Source of the DNA: Phytophthora colocasiae
Lineage: Eukaryota > Oomycota > Peronosporomycetes > Peronosporales > Peronosporaceae
Length of the DNA: 64,000 bases
Reading direction: 5' to 3'
NCBI GenBank assembly: GCA_018806915.1
Contig: JAGKQI010000095.1
Span: 124,001 to 188,000, forward strand
How positions within the stretch are numbered: position 1 is the stretch's first letter; every line of letters starts with the position of its first letter. The translations under genes and the position numbers were made by a program. A model generated the notes under the pieces. The model did no database searches. It was not told where the DNA came from and was given only the letters and a program-made list of their open reading frames with translations. Below are positions 43,147 through 55,600 of the stretch, in pieces.

Positions 43147-46100
43147 TTACTTCAGAGAGATAGGATTTTCGGCGCGTTCAGCGGGCGTCAGAGCTTGTTT
43201 CCGGAGATCGGATGGCACAAATTCCATCCAGTCCTTGTCGGAAGACGCTGTGGCCCACTGCGTGCGCGCCGGTTCCGCTGAGTCGATAGCTTCGAGCTGC
43301 TTGCGCAAGCTCAGGCACTTGGGACCTCCGATGTCACGTGCACGTGGGTCCTGCCAGATCCATGGGCAATATTTGTCCGGGACCTTCCAGATACCTGGCT
43401 CGAACATGAGCGTCTCCGGGAAATCCTTGTGCTTCAGAATCTTGGACACTGCCCCTCGATATTGGCGCAGTAACGATGCACGTCGGAGCCCACGTTCCTT
43501 GTGCTGTTCACCGGACAGCAGGTCCTCGTCGGGGTCCATGATCACCCAGTGAGTGCGTTCCCATAGCGCTTGGGCGTGCTTGCGCATGAGAGACGCGAGT
43601 TCTTCGATGTCCGCCTGAACCAAGGGACAGAGGTCTTCACGCCGGTGAAAGTACAGCTCGGTCCGACGGTTCTGGTACATGACTTCCCAGGGAGCTGGCA
43701 CTTCGTCCAGCAAAGCTTGGTATTTCTTGGAGTTCCAGCGTTTCTTGAGACGTGCCAGACTGTGTCTGTGGGGCTCGAAGTCTGGGAACCCTGGAGTTTG
43801 CCCGATGGACGTCTTGGTGTCACTTGTCGGCTGGACCGGGATACCGTAGTACAGCCATGACGAACAATGTGTGTCCGGGGCCTCGATTGTCAGCAATTCC
43901 TTTGGTGTCAGCGACTTGTACGACTTGGATACCAGACTTGACTTCCGGAGCTTACCAGAAGGTCGCTTGCCCGAAGAACTCTTAGGCGACTTGGAGTCTT
44001 GAGACTTCTTGTCCTTGGAACTTGACTTGGGCGAACCACCGGACTTCGTACTCTTGGGACTTGACGTGGAGGTGCCACCGGACTTTTGACTGCCTGACTT
44101 GGATCGGGATGCTTCGTGCACACTATCCCGCTTGGATTTCTTGGTGGAGATTATTGGACCCGAGTCATCCGAGTCGCTGGACTCGTAGTCCCGTGGACGC
44201 TTGTTGCCGGCGTACGAATGATCATCAGACTCATCGTCGTCAGAATCATCGCTGTTGCCGCTCGACTTTTCGTCGTCAGACTCGCTGTCGCTGGATGCCG
44301 ATTCTTGTTCACCAGACTCCTTGAAGTCCGGGTCCTTCTGAGGGTCATCCTCTGTGGACTCAGGTTCGCTGATGGGATACGGGACGTGAGCGTCCAGTGC
44401 CTCCCAGACCGGTGGCTCCACATCGTTCTTCTGAAGCCGGCGCAGCTCCTCCTCAGCCATCTTGTAATACGTCTCTGGGACGTACGAAGTTCACGGGGTC
44501 TGATTCAGCTTGCGCCAGTACATCATGCTCACTAGCATTTTTACCAAGGGGCGCCCCGTGAACAGGCTGTGGGCGGGCTTGTCCGCGCGCAGCCACTTCA
44601 TCGCTGTCTCGTAAGAAATGCCAGCGAGCAGAGCCAAGCGCAAGTCCGGACGAACTTCTTCCCAGACGACTCCAGCCGGTAACGTGGTGTGAACTACGTC
44701 CTTGGACACCAGAGACTTGGCGTTCGCCGGACGTACTGAATCGATACCAGGCGTGTAATTCTTGGGGCGATCCTGAGGAACACGAACCCGATGTTTCCCA
44801 GACGGCCGGTTGGGCGACCTGGTGGGCGATCCAGACTTGTTCACCGGGCGAGTGCCTGATTTCTCGGGGCCACCCACCTGTTCACCGGAGACCTTCACAC
44901 CACTGCCAGCACCCGTCAGATCCAGCACTTTGGTCGATTTCTTGGCCGCTGCTGCTTGATCGGACCGATGTTTAGCCAGACGCTTGGAGAAGTCAGGGAT
45001 TTCCGCCTTGCGCTGATCCATCGCAGTCACATTGATGATGGTGTCCCAGTCTCCAGGCGGCGCCTTGCCCTCTTGGAAATTCACCAGAAGCTCCCGTAGA
45101 CGCACCCAACTGCCGTTCAACTCCCCGTGTTCAAATAAGTACTCCAGAAAACCCCAGGAGTCTGTGGCTGTGGTCGTGGGGCGAGCCTTCAGCAACCGGA
45201 CCTCCGCTTGAGAGTCCTCCAGGCGTTCCTCCAAGGCCGACTTCTCAGCTTCCAGGGCATCGATCTGGTCCTGATAGTGCGACGCGAGGTTCTTGGACTC
45301 CGCGTTCAGACGATCTTTGGTCTCGCCAGCAGTACGGCGGGCGTCCAGTACTTCATGGCGCCAATACTGGCAGTTGAAGACCCACTGACGCTTGAGATCT
45401 TCGGACTCGTTCTGGATAGCGGCCGTGTCCACCAGAGATGCACCGCCCTGGGACTCTACTTGGAGTCGAAGCCGACGGTGAGCGCCAGCCATCTGCTTCA
45501 GGTAACCCGATGTTATGTACACCCGCTCGGCGAGGCGCTGATGAGGGAGGTGCAGGAGGATTGCCGCCAATTCCCGGAGGACGTCAACGGATCCCATGTG
45601 CGCCTCAAGACTCATGCGGTTGCGGCTATCCACGTGGGGAACAAGCATCTGACTTTCAGTGAAGTCGGGGATGACACGCTCGAGCTCCGAGATGTCTGCC
45701 GGTGTGAAGCCTTCAAGGCCAAATAATACACCAGGCCCACCATAGATATTCGCGATGTGGTTGCCCACACGGAAGTCCTCGGCGAGCGCCGGAACACCAA
45801 CCAAGAATGGTTGCCCCTCAGGTCGTGGCTCAGGATCCACCCAGTTGGAAGGGACGTCGGACTTCTCTTCGTCCAACGGTTGTTGCCCAGGTCCAAACAG
45901 GTCGTCCACCTCGGCGGTGGAGAGAATGTGGGGGCCTCTGTGAAGCGAAGACAAGACGCCAAGAGTTGAACCCGCAGTAGCGGAAGCCGCCGACGTACCA
46001 GGTCCGCTCACGTGATCATCGCTGTCAACAGCATCAACGCCCTGCTTCAGAGCGGCGGACGCGCTCGACTGTGAGGCTGGGGCGCTTGAGCTGCCACCAG

Positions 46101-46203
46101 GTGATGCGGAAGTACCGTCACCACCACCTCGCGATGCTACAGATGCCGAAGCGGGCCCAGTGCCCGAGGCGTCGCCAATAGTAGAAGCCGATGGGGAACT
46201 CAT
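43147..46203 (-). pseudogene. Giant gypsy antisense ORF, copy 1 (one nonsense codon)
   Basis: Same protein as 58736-61822. The minus-strand frame begins with ATG at 46201-46203 and is interrupted only by TGA at 44491-44493, where copy 2 has TGG (Trp). After the stop the frame continues to 43147. Between about 45880 and 46040 the sequence differs strongly from copy 2, while the flanks are almost identical. A second length difference lies near 44805-44830. This patchiness suggests recombination between element lineages. Confidence 0.75.
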
Positions 46204-46399
46204 GGCTGCAGGATCTTCTTCCGAAGTGTGCGTCAGAAAGGAAATCGGGATGTGCCCGTTTGTGGGATACGACAGTTGGCTATTTCTGAGTCTGATGGAA
46301 TCAGACTGAGCGACAGGACACCAGAGATTCTGAAATCCCGGAAGTTTTGAGAGCGTCACAGCTACACTATGTTCACGGGACCCCTGACGTACTGTCCTG

Positions 46400-48303
46400 T
46401 GACACGTTGCTAATTACGATTTTTTGAGTGGATATGGACGTTTCGCTGTGATGTGATTGGACATATAATGGATTGTGGGAGAAAGGGAGATGTGGGACGA
46501 GGTTATGTCCCGTGCGACAATAATGGATCTGTGGAAGAAAACCGCTATATATATTAACCTTCACCTGTACTGCAAAGGGGCCCAAGAGATCAGAAGTGTT
46601 CCTCGGAAAAGTGCACAAACTCCGAGAGACAATAACACTCAGTCTGATCACCGGACTTTCCCCGACGATGAGTGCCTAAAGGTTGGCAGAAAGTCTCTCA
46701 GAAGAATGTATCTCTGAGAGACCTCATCCCGTTGCCGTCCTGTGTGACGATGATGGTTCAAGGAATACAGTTATACCCCCAAGATACCAAGTATCGCGCA
46801 CCGGACGTAGCGCACCCCGCGCATATCCCAACTGGACTTCGTGCGTTGTAGCATACGTGCTCCGCACCCTGAAAACACTCATGGATTTCTGGTATCACGT
46901 ATGGAAACTCTGATATCACACCATGAAGTCTGACGTACATGAGTCTGACGTACATGAAGTCCGACGTACATGAGTCCGACGTACATGATTCTGGTGAACA
47001 AGTCTGATGTGTCCGGCTTATACAAGCAATATTCCAGACATTTACCAGTTTCCGATGAACAGACTCCGACGTACAAGACTCCGATGAACAGACCCAAGTG
47101 TCACGACTCTGGTATTTATGACTCTGATGTACATGATTCCGGAGTACATGGTTCCGATGAACATGTCTCCGATGCACATGATTCCAGACCCTGATGAACA
47201 GGATACCAGACTCTGACACTCTGAAGTCCACCCCCATACTGAAGCCAAGTGTACCCAACACGACCTCACGCAATCAAGTGAAACGCAACCCGCTCATCCC
47301 TGTAATGACATCATTAAGTGTCGACTCGACAAGATCTGCAGCATCGACTACCATAGTGAGCCCAAGTGAAGATTCCTGAGTTATACTGAGAACAAGTGTA
47401 TATGAGAATATGGAAGACAGAAGACAGAGAGATACGAGATAGATAGCCAGAGATCAATTTGCCTCGTTGTAAAGAGTTCAATTTTCCCTGTTGTAACGAG
47501 TTCGATTTGCTTTGTTATAACGAGGTCGTCTGCCTGCTGCTTCCCGTAAGTACTAGGCCACGACAAAGCTTTGAGTCGTGTGATCTCTCACCTATCAAGC
47601 CCCTTTAGGTGGAGATCAGCGTAACGTAGAGACCTGAGAGGACCCACCTATTCCATTTACTAGTTGGGTCGTTTGTTTTGTCTCTAGCGGTAGCCCATTT
47701 CATATTGTACGTTTGGACAGGTTTTGGGAGCTAGACAGTCGCTCTCAAGACGCTCGGTAGACTGTTATATAACTGATAGTGTATTGGTTTATTTTCCCTC
47801 TATATATTAGAGGGTGGTGCGCGAAAGTTACGGGAATACCAGACAGACCAGGTGTCTGGTGAACATTTCCTAGTTGACCTGGAGAACTAGCCCACTGCTC
47901 AAGGGCCAGGAAAGAATAAGAGCAGCTACATATTTGTATATCGGAACTCTATATTGCGGTTATCTCGGAAGTCTAATTACTGGACTTCCCATTGTATTAA
48001 TTTCTCTTTTGCCTTCAGAAATCTCTGGTGTACACAAGTGTTCACCGGAAAACGTTCGACTCTCAAGCGCTCCTGTGAGGACCAGAAGGACATCCGACGG
48101 TCTACGCAAGGAACCCTCACTCTCACACAAACTCTCACGACCCCGGCGAGGGTCTCATTACCAAGACAACGAACCTACGAGGACAGCACAAGGTAACACA
48201 CGCCCACCTTGCTGTGCGACTCTGGTATTACTACCGGTAGTCACACTTCCAGGTTCACTGTACGCCCCTGCACCGCGGTAAAAGTTGCACCGACTTCGCG
48301 ACA
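46400..48303 (+). repeat. Giant gypsy LTR 2 (shared by both units)
   Basis: 1904 bp. Three differences from LTR3 noticed by eye, about 20 from LTR1. No purine-rich tract precedes it. Confidence 0.93.
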
Positions 48304-48305
48304 AC

Positions 48306-48334
48306 TGGTGCGCGTGCCCGGATTCGAACCGAGG
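48306..48334 (+). other. Primer-binding site, copy 2
   Basis: Identical to the site at 32699-32727, two bases after LTR2. Confidence 0.85.
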
Positions 48335-48394
48335 ATATCACCGGATCTAAGAGAGTTTGAGGAGAGGGTTTCCTGTCAAGCGTCTATATTCAAG

Positions 48395-51300
48395 ATGGCT
48401 TCACATGGAACTACAAGAGGAGGACGTCGGGGACGCGGTGGTCGCAGTATGGCGACACGTCAGTCGAAGCGTCTTCAAGGTCTTCCGCCTGACGAACAAC
48501 CCGACTTGGATGCTGTTCAGAAGGCGGCACGCGAGAAGAGGAAGGCTGCACGTGAAAAGGAAGCAGTCGAGGAGGTGAACGTCCCGGAACCGACGGTCGA
48601 AGACCAGCCTGCTGCGGAGCCTGAAGCCCAAGAGACACCCGATGTGTCTGGCGAACAAGGTTCTGAGGAAGGTCCGTCCGAAGCTGAAGCTTCTGGTGAC
48701 GAGGTGACCACTGCCCGTGAGGGTGGTGATGAGGCGTCTGAGGGAGGCGCCGACGTGGTTGAGTCCCCGGAGGTCATTGACTTATGTTCTGAGTCGACGG
48801 CTTCTGGGAAGTCCGTGGGGGAAGTGAAGACAGAACCCGGACTGGTTGATGAACGTGTCTCGAAGACTCCAAAGTCCGAAGACACTCCGATGTCTGACGA
48901 CATGCCGATGAAGTCCGAAGATTCTCTGAAGACACCGTTTGATGAGTCTGGGAGGGCCGTTTCGCTGGATGGAGAACGTGCCCTGAAGTACGTACGCAGT
49001 GAGTTCCGCCGCTGGAGGGACATGGACGCTGGAAGAATTGTTCCGCCGAACGTCGAATACGCCTGGCGAACAGCGAAGCCTGACGCAAATGTCTTTCAGA
49101 AGGCTGCGGCAGCGACGGGCGACTACATCAAGTGGCGGTGTTCTTTAGTATTTCCGGAAGACATGTGGATATCGGAGTTCTGCTTGAGGCGCCATAGTTT
49201 TGGCCGAATCCAAGACTTGTCATACGTCGAGATCTCGATGAATACTCTGACGGCACCCAAGTGCGTCGCTGTCCTTCAGACGATGCTGTATGAAGCAGGA
49301 TTTGCGTTCCAGAACCTGCTACCGAGGTGGTCTCAGACCCAAGCGTCTGCTATCTTCGAACCTCAAGTGCGCAGTGTGGCGACGGAGCTTCAGAGCCGAC
49401 TTGCTGAAGAACTGGTTGAGTGGGCCGCCGTGACCGCCAGGTCACAGGTAAATCGACTCCCAGAAGACACAAAGGTAGGCAACGAAGCACGTCAAGGCGA
49501 AGCTGATAGTATATTACGCGATGAGAAGGCTGACCTACAAGGACGACAGCTGATTATGAGACTCCGGGTGACCGGACTCAGAGTCACACATAGTTCCGAC
49601 GGGTCCAGCAGTGGAGAACCGCCGCAGTCCAAGCGTCTGCAACATGGTCCGCCACGCCCGCAAGTCTCGTCGACACCGTCTGCACTGTCGACGCCGTCGC
49701 TAAGTTCGCTGCCGGTGTACGAGAGTCACTCGGATAGCACTCGCTTGGGGTCTGGTGTACCAACGTCTGAAGATCGAGGTAGCTCTCTGATGACTGATGC
49801 GTCTGTGCCAAGTGTCATTGGGACCTCGCGTACGTCTGATGACCACTCGTCGGGACTCCAGACCTCTCGTGGAAGTTCCACAGACTCGTCGCTGATGTCC
49901 ATGAGTCGAGGGGCGTCTGCGCATATGCCGTTGCCTGTCGGAGGTCTGGCGATGATTGCCCAAGGTGTTGAAGCCGGAGGTATGCTCGCCGGAGAGTCTA
50001 TAGGAATCCACGTGACACGAACACTGATGCCGGTGAAGTCGGAGCCTGAAGACTTCGAGATGTTGGAAGAGAAGTCGGAGTTTCCAGAAGTGAAGTCCGA
50101 GAGACAGTTGTCTACCAGAAATTCTGTGCAAGATTCTGTTCACCGGACGCCAGAAGCTCCATCATCGTCCGTCTCGAGTCGTGGGAGAAGTCATCAGAGC
50201 AGGCATCAGAGTCTGAAGAGCGAGGATCGCCAGAAAGTGTCTTCCAGACGCCTGAGTTCCGTTGCGTCAAGCCACACGCGAAGTTACCAGAGATCAGGCC
50301 CAGCGCAGATCGAACTGAACGCTATGCGGCAGCAACAGGAATGGCAGCGTCGAATGGAACAGGAGCAGAAAGAATTTCTGGCCAGAGAACGTCTGGAATC
50401 CATGGAGCGTGAACGTCGACGTGAACAACGAGAACTTGATACGCGCCAGCAGATCCAGACACTTACCGACCGACTACTTGAGTCTGAGAGCGCCAGACTG
50501 GAAGCCCAGAGACGCGTGGATGACTTGGAAGAACGTCGGAGTCAAGCGTCAGAGTCTAAGCTCAAGTATCATTCGAAATCGTCTGAGAGACAGGTGTCCG
50601 ACGAACAAGTTTCTGGTGAACAGTTTTCCGACGTACAGCGTCTGGAGACCGAGTTTGCAGATCGCTGGAAACAACGGGAAGCCGAGGCCGAAGCCGAACG
50701 TGCGCGTTGGGCAGACGAGCTGAAACGTGACTGGATTTCGCAAATGGAGACCTTACGACAGCGGGTGCACGACGTGGAGTCGGAGCGCGACAGGGAGCGA
50801 GAAAGTTCCCAGAACATGCAGCGTTTCCAGGCCGCAGAATTGAGAAACCTTCGTGCAACATTGTCCCAAGTTCAAGGGGTCGCCCACCCTGAAGTAGCAA
50901 CTTCAAGTCGGATCTCTGGTGAACATGACCCTAAACCGGCAACCGGACTTCTGGTGAACAGTCGGGATACGGGAGATTGCACACCGGGGGTTAGGGGATC
51001 AGAAGGAGTCGCCTGTAGGGGTAGGGTTACACCCATTAAAACGACGGAGGCCTTCCATGCGCCTCTTCCCCTACGGAGATCGACCGAAACCAAGCGCGCG
51101 AAGGCTGGAAGGCATGGCGCGGCCACCGCGGCCGCTACGACGACCCAGACGGCTCAAGCGGCTCCCCTGACCGAGATCAAGACTGAAGGAAGGCGCCCAG
51201 CGACTCCCAGGCGCGAAGGACACCGGAAACCAAGCGAAAGACGCTCTGAAGATGGCCGGGACGCTCCTCGAAGGCCTGGAAAACGCAGGAATGACCCAGA

Positions 51301-52621
51301 CCCGGGTGGAAGCTCAAGTGACTCAAGCTCGGACTCAAGTGATTCGTCTTCTGATGACTTGGATCCTCCGGAGGTTGTAAACCTGACTTCTGCGTCCCAG
51401 GGACAAGCTGGAGCGACCCTGTTGACTATGAGGCCCTTCATAAACTCAAGTATCATCGGAGAATTTGATCCCCGAGCGACATTACGGGAGCGTGTTCACT
51501 GGTGGGAGCGCTTCGTGAACATGGCATCTCAGGGAGCGTGGACGAACAAGACCCGCATTCAAGAGCTCAAGCTGAAGCTCCCAGTGTCTGCCAGAGATTG
51601 GTTCAACCAGCTCCCGAAGAGCGTTTCCCGTGACTGGAAGGAATTATCGTCGGAGTTTCGCAGGCGCTATTGCAAGGCCCGGTCATCATACTCCGAGAGA
51701 TATTTCACGATGGAAATGAAGAGTTCCGAGACTCCGTTGGACTTCTTCTACCGCCTGAACTCGGCCGCCGGAAAAGCTGAGGTGGACTTCAGAAAATCCT
51801 CCAGACGCCTGGAGAAACACGTTCTGAGGTACATCACCAAGCTGAAGGACGAGCGTCTGAAGATCGCGTTACAAGGCCGGAAGTTCAGGAGTATCTCGGA
51901 CTTGGAATATGCTCTGCAACAGGACGAAGATGTCTGGCGAACTGCAGATCAAGACACTACGACCACCAGACATCGGGATTTCCGAGCGGACAATCTCCCA
52001 CGCGGACAGTTTAAGCCGAAGCGTATGGGGAAGACTTACGTCGCCCGAGAAGCAGACCCGGATGCCTCTGACGATGTCGATGCGGATACCAGAACTCAAG
52101 AGAAGGATACCAGAGCTTCGTCGTCAGAGCACGATCGCGAGATGTCTGGTGTACAATCTTCGTCTGGTATACAATCTGCTTCTCAGGCGCCTGGTGGTGC
52201 TGACTGGACTCAGACTCTGACAAACGAAGTTTATCGGGTCATGGACAACATGGGATGGCGACCGCCGCCCCAGTCTCCCCGAGGATCGTCAGGTCAAGAC
52301 TTCTAATATGCACGTCGGGACAACCCTGATTACTGGAACAAGTTCTGCGAGAAGTGTCGTCGCGCAGGCCATTCAGAAGAAAACTGCTGGAGAGACATTG
52401 TCTGCGACAGATGTCAGGAGAAAGGTCACCCGAGCAGGATGTGCCGAGTACCGCCGTGTGAGGTTTGCGGAAAGGTGCACTCTGGGAGACCATGCGAAGA
52501 CATCAAGACTCTGGAATCCCTCAAGAAACTAGCCCGTCAAGGTACACTGAAGGACCTGCCGGATCACCTACTGGAGAGACTCCTGGGTGACGAGGCTGAC
52601 TCTGGGAAACAGTTAAACTAG
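48395..52621 (+). pseudogene. Giant gypsy gag, copy 2 (one nonsense codon)
   Basis: ATG at 48395. The frame is open through the acidic N-terminus, coiled coil and gag core, and would be 1408 residues long. TAA at 52304-52306 (CAG in copy 1) stops it just before the zinc fingers, which stay in frame behind the stop to 52621. The ~30 bases around the stop have a cluster of substitutions relative to copy 1. Confidence 0.9.
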
Positions 52622-52657
52622 CAAGCCCGTCGGATGGGGATCCGAAACGCGCCGGGC
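52612..52657 (+). promoter_or_regulatory. -1 frameshift signal gag/pol, giant gypsy copy 2
   Basis: Same GTTAAAC heptamer (52612-52618), 6-base spacer and two-part stem-loop (52625-52657) as in copy 1, without changes. Confidence 0.75.
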
Positions 52658-55600
52658 AAGGCACACCCCCAGAGTTATGTGTTCTAGTGTACGTAGGACC
52701 GGAGCTGAAAACAACCCAACCTAAAAATCAACATTGCATGACCGCTTTAGCTCAAGAATCAGCCATGTCTTCAGAAATTCCGCGTCTGAGAGACAGTTCA
52801 CCGGACTTTCCGAGAGACTGTTCACCGGACTTTCCGAGAGACAATGAACCGCCTCCGGACGACACAATCCAGTTTCGTCTGAAAGACGGGGAATGTTATG
52901 GCTGGTGGGAGGATCACTACCCTGATCCTGCAAAGCGCGATGTGGTTATGGTGCATGGCGCTGTCAATGATCATCGGACCAAGATTCTCCTGGACACCGG
53001 TGCGACTATCAATATCCTGAGTTACGACTTTGCGCGTAAGCTCGGACTCAGGCTCAAGTCACACAAACAAACAAGAGTGTCTGGGATGGGAGGAGTTCCG
53101 ACGTACATTGGTGCCAGTGCTGAGATCAAGCTGACTCTCGGACCGAGAGTGGTTTACATTGTTGATGTCTGGGTTGCGAATATTGGCGAAGGTATAAACG
53201 TGCTATTGGGAATGGGATTCATGTTCGCTGCTGGTCTGAGGATCAGCGTCCGTGAGGGACTGGTATCTATGCCAGACGAAGTCGTGGTGATGATGTGCAG
53301 CTGGGAGCCCGGTGATCATATCGGCAGGAACAGGTCCATCAGACCAAGTGAAGCTGTACTTCTGAGACCTGGTGAAGAATTTGTTGTTCGCATTGATTAT
53401 GGTCCGACGAACCCACAACGAGAAGTCGTGTGGGCGGGACGTGGAGACCGTTGGGTGACTCAGCTGATTTATGCAGCCCGGTCATGGCCTGTGGCGGTGC
53501 GCGTGGTGACATTTCTGACAAGAATACGTGGGTGAATGAATTTTCTGACGTCGCAAGGATTGTGGAGTATGGATTTTTCCCACGACATGGTCGCTTTGTA
53601 CGGCCAGGCTCTGCAGCCTATCGTGACTGGGAAGTTTTGATTCTGGAGAACACTCCGTCACCAGAGACGAAGAGACGCCTGAAGGCCGAAGCCGACTTGG
53701 AGGATCTGATGCCTCAACCTCCGTGTGTGGATCACCCGGTATACCCGTGGCCAACTAAGATCTTACAACGTCCAAGGCTGGATAATGCTCGAGTACAGTT
53801 TGTGAGGCCTACTTCGGTCCCACGAACAAAACGAGTTCGTTTCGCTTTGGATGCGGCTACGCAGACAGATGACTGGGTGGATGCCGGAAATGAAGAGACC
53901 CGAGATACCGCTGTGAACACCGGAGATCTGGAATTGTCATCAGAACAAACGACTCCGAAAGACTCCGGAAACACGTCTGGGATTCCGAGTAACATAGTCG
54001 GGGATGAAGTCACCCTGAGTGTTTCTGGTGAACTGTTCATGGGAAATGAGGATCCGACAGACTGTTCATGGGACATCCCAATCCAGTGTATGCCAGGCAC
54101 CCCTGTGGAAAAGCTCCGAGCCGAGTACGAGCGGTGCATGCAAGTCACGAATGAGGAATTGGATCTGGAACCCGGTGTCTACATACGGGAAGGAACGGAC
54201 CTACTCTCTCAATTACGTGACCAACTGGTTATGCTGCCTGAATTGGAAGATCTGACTCTTGAATGCGACATTGACAAGGCTGATGTTGGAGTTCCCGGGA
54301 AAACAACGCCGGAGATGGAGAAGAAACTCAGGGATATTCTGAAGTATCATCGGAAAATCTTTCTGGGAGACGGCAATGCCGCACCTGCCCCGGCAAGGGG
54401 CGTGGTCTGTGACTTGGACGTGGGAGATGCTAAACCTGTTGCCCAACGTCCGAGGTCCGTTGCCCCTCACCTGATGATCAAGGTGTACGAACTTCTGAAG
54501 AAACTCCTGGAGACCGGACTCATCGAGTACTCGACTTCGCCTTGGGCATCACCAATTGTGATTGTCCTCAAGAAGAATGGTGTGGACATACGCATGTGTA
54601 TTGATTATCGAGTGGTGAATGGTTTTATCCAGTTGTCACGTTATCCGTTGCCCCTGATAGACGATCTGTTGATTGGTTTTGAGGCAGCACTGTGGTTTAT
54701 GAGTCTGGATATGGCGAGTGGTTTTTGGGCTATTCGAAAGACGGAGCGTGCAAGGCTGATCTCAGCGTTCATCTGCCCATTTGGACATTTCCAGTGGGTA
54801 AGAATGCCCTTCGGTCTGAAGAACGCCCCTCTGGTGTACCAGGCTATGCTGGATAACTGCCTGTGGGGGTTTGTGCGATTGTCACCTGAAGAGGAGGCCG
54901 ACGTTGATCCTGATGTGTTAGAATTCCTGAAGTTAGAACCCCAGATCTCTGACGTACATGGTCCGATGTCTGGTGAACAACCTCAGAACTCTGATGAACA
55001 CATGCCAGAGGTTCCGGTGCTCACCGACCAAATGACTGTCTTTCAGAGGAACATCCCAGTCCCGTCCTTCATGGGACCGGTACTCGGTCGAAGTTCCTAC
55101 ATTGACGACATTGCTCATGGGGCGCCCACCTGGGATCAACTTTGTGAAGACTTGAACGCCTTGCTTTTCAGACTCAGATACTGGAACATTTCTGTGAGCT
55201 TGCCCAAGAGCGAGTTCGGGAAGCTGACGATTCCTTATCTGTCGCATGAGATTAGTGCTGAAGGGCTGAGAGCCACGCCGAAGATCGTCAAGGGAGTGGA
55301 AGAATTACCGTTTCCGTCGACACTCAAGGGAGTACAGAGTTTCATGGGAAGTCTGAATTATTACAACAAGTTTATCGAAGACTTACCGGTGATCGCTGCT
55401 GTGCTCTACGAGTTGTCTGATGAACAGATCCGCGCTGGTCGAGACTTGGCTCGATCGAAGGAAGCCTTTGAGATTCTGAAACGCAAGATTGTCTCGACAC
55501 CGCTCCTCAGACACCCAGATCGCACCAGACCTTTCGTTATTATACCTCATGCGAACCCGTGGGCTGCTTCAGCCGTCTTGGGACAGGAGTACGATGGAGT

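Noticed and set aside
43147..46203. Antisense ORF as an env-like gene
   Set aside because: Opposite strand to gag-pol, no signal peptide, no membrane segment.
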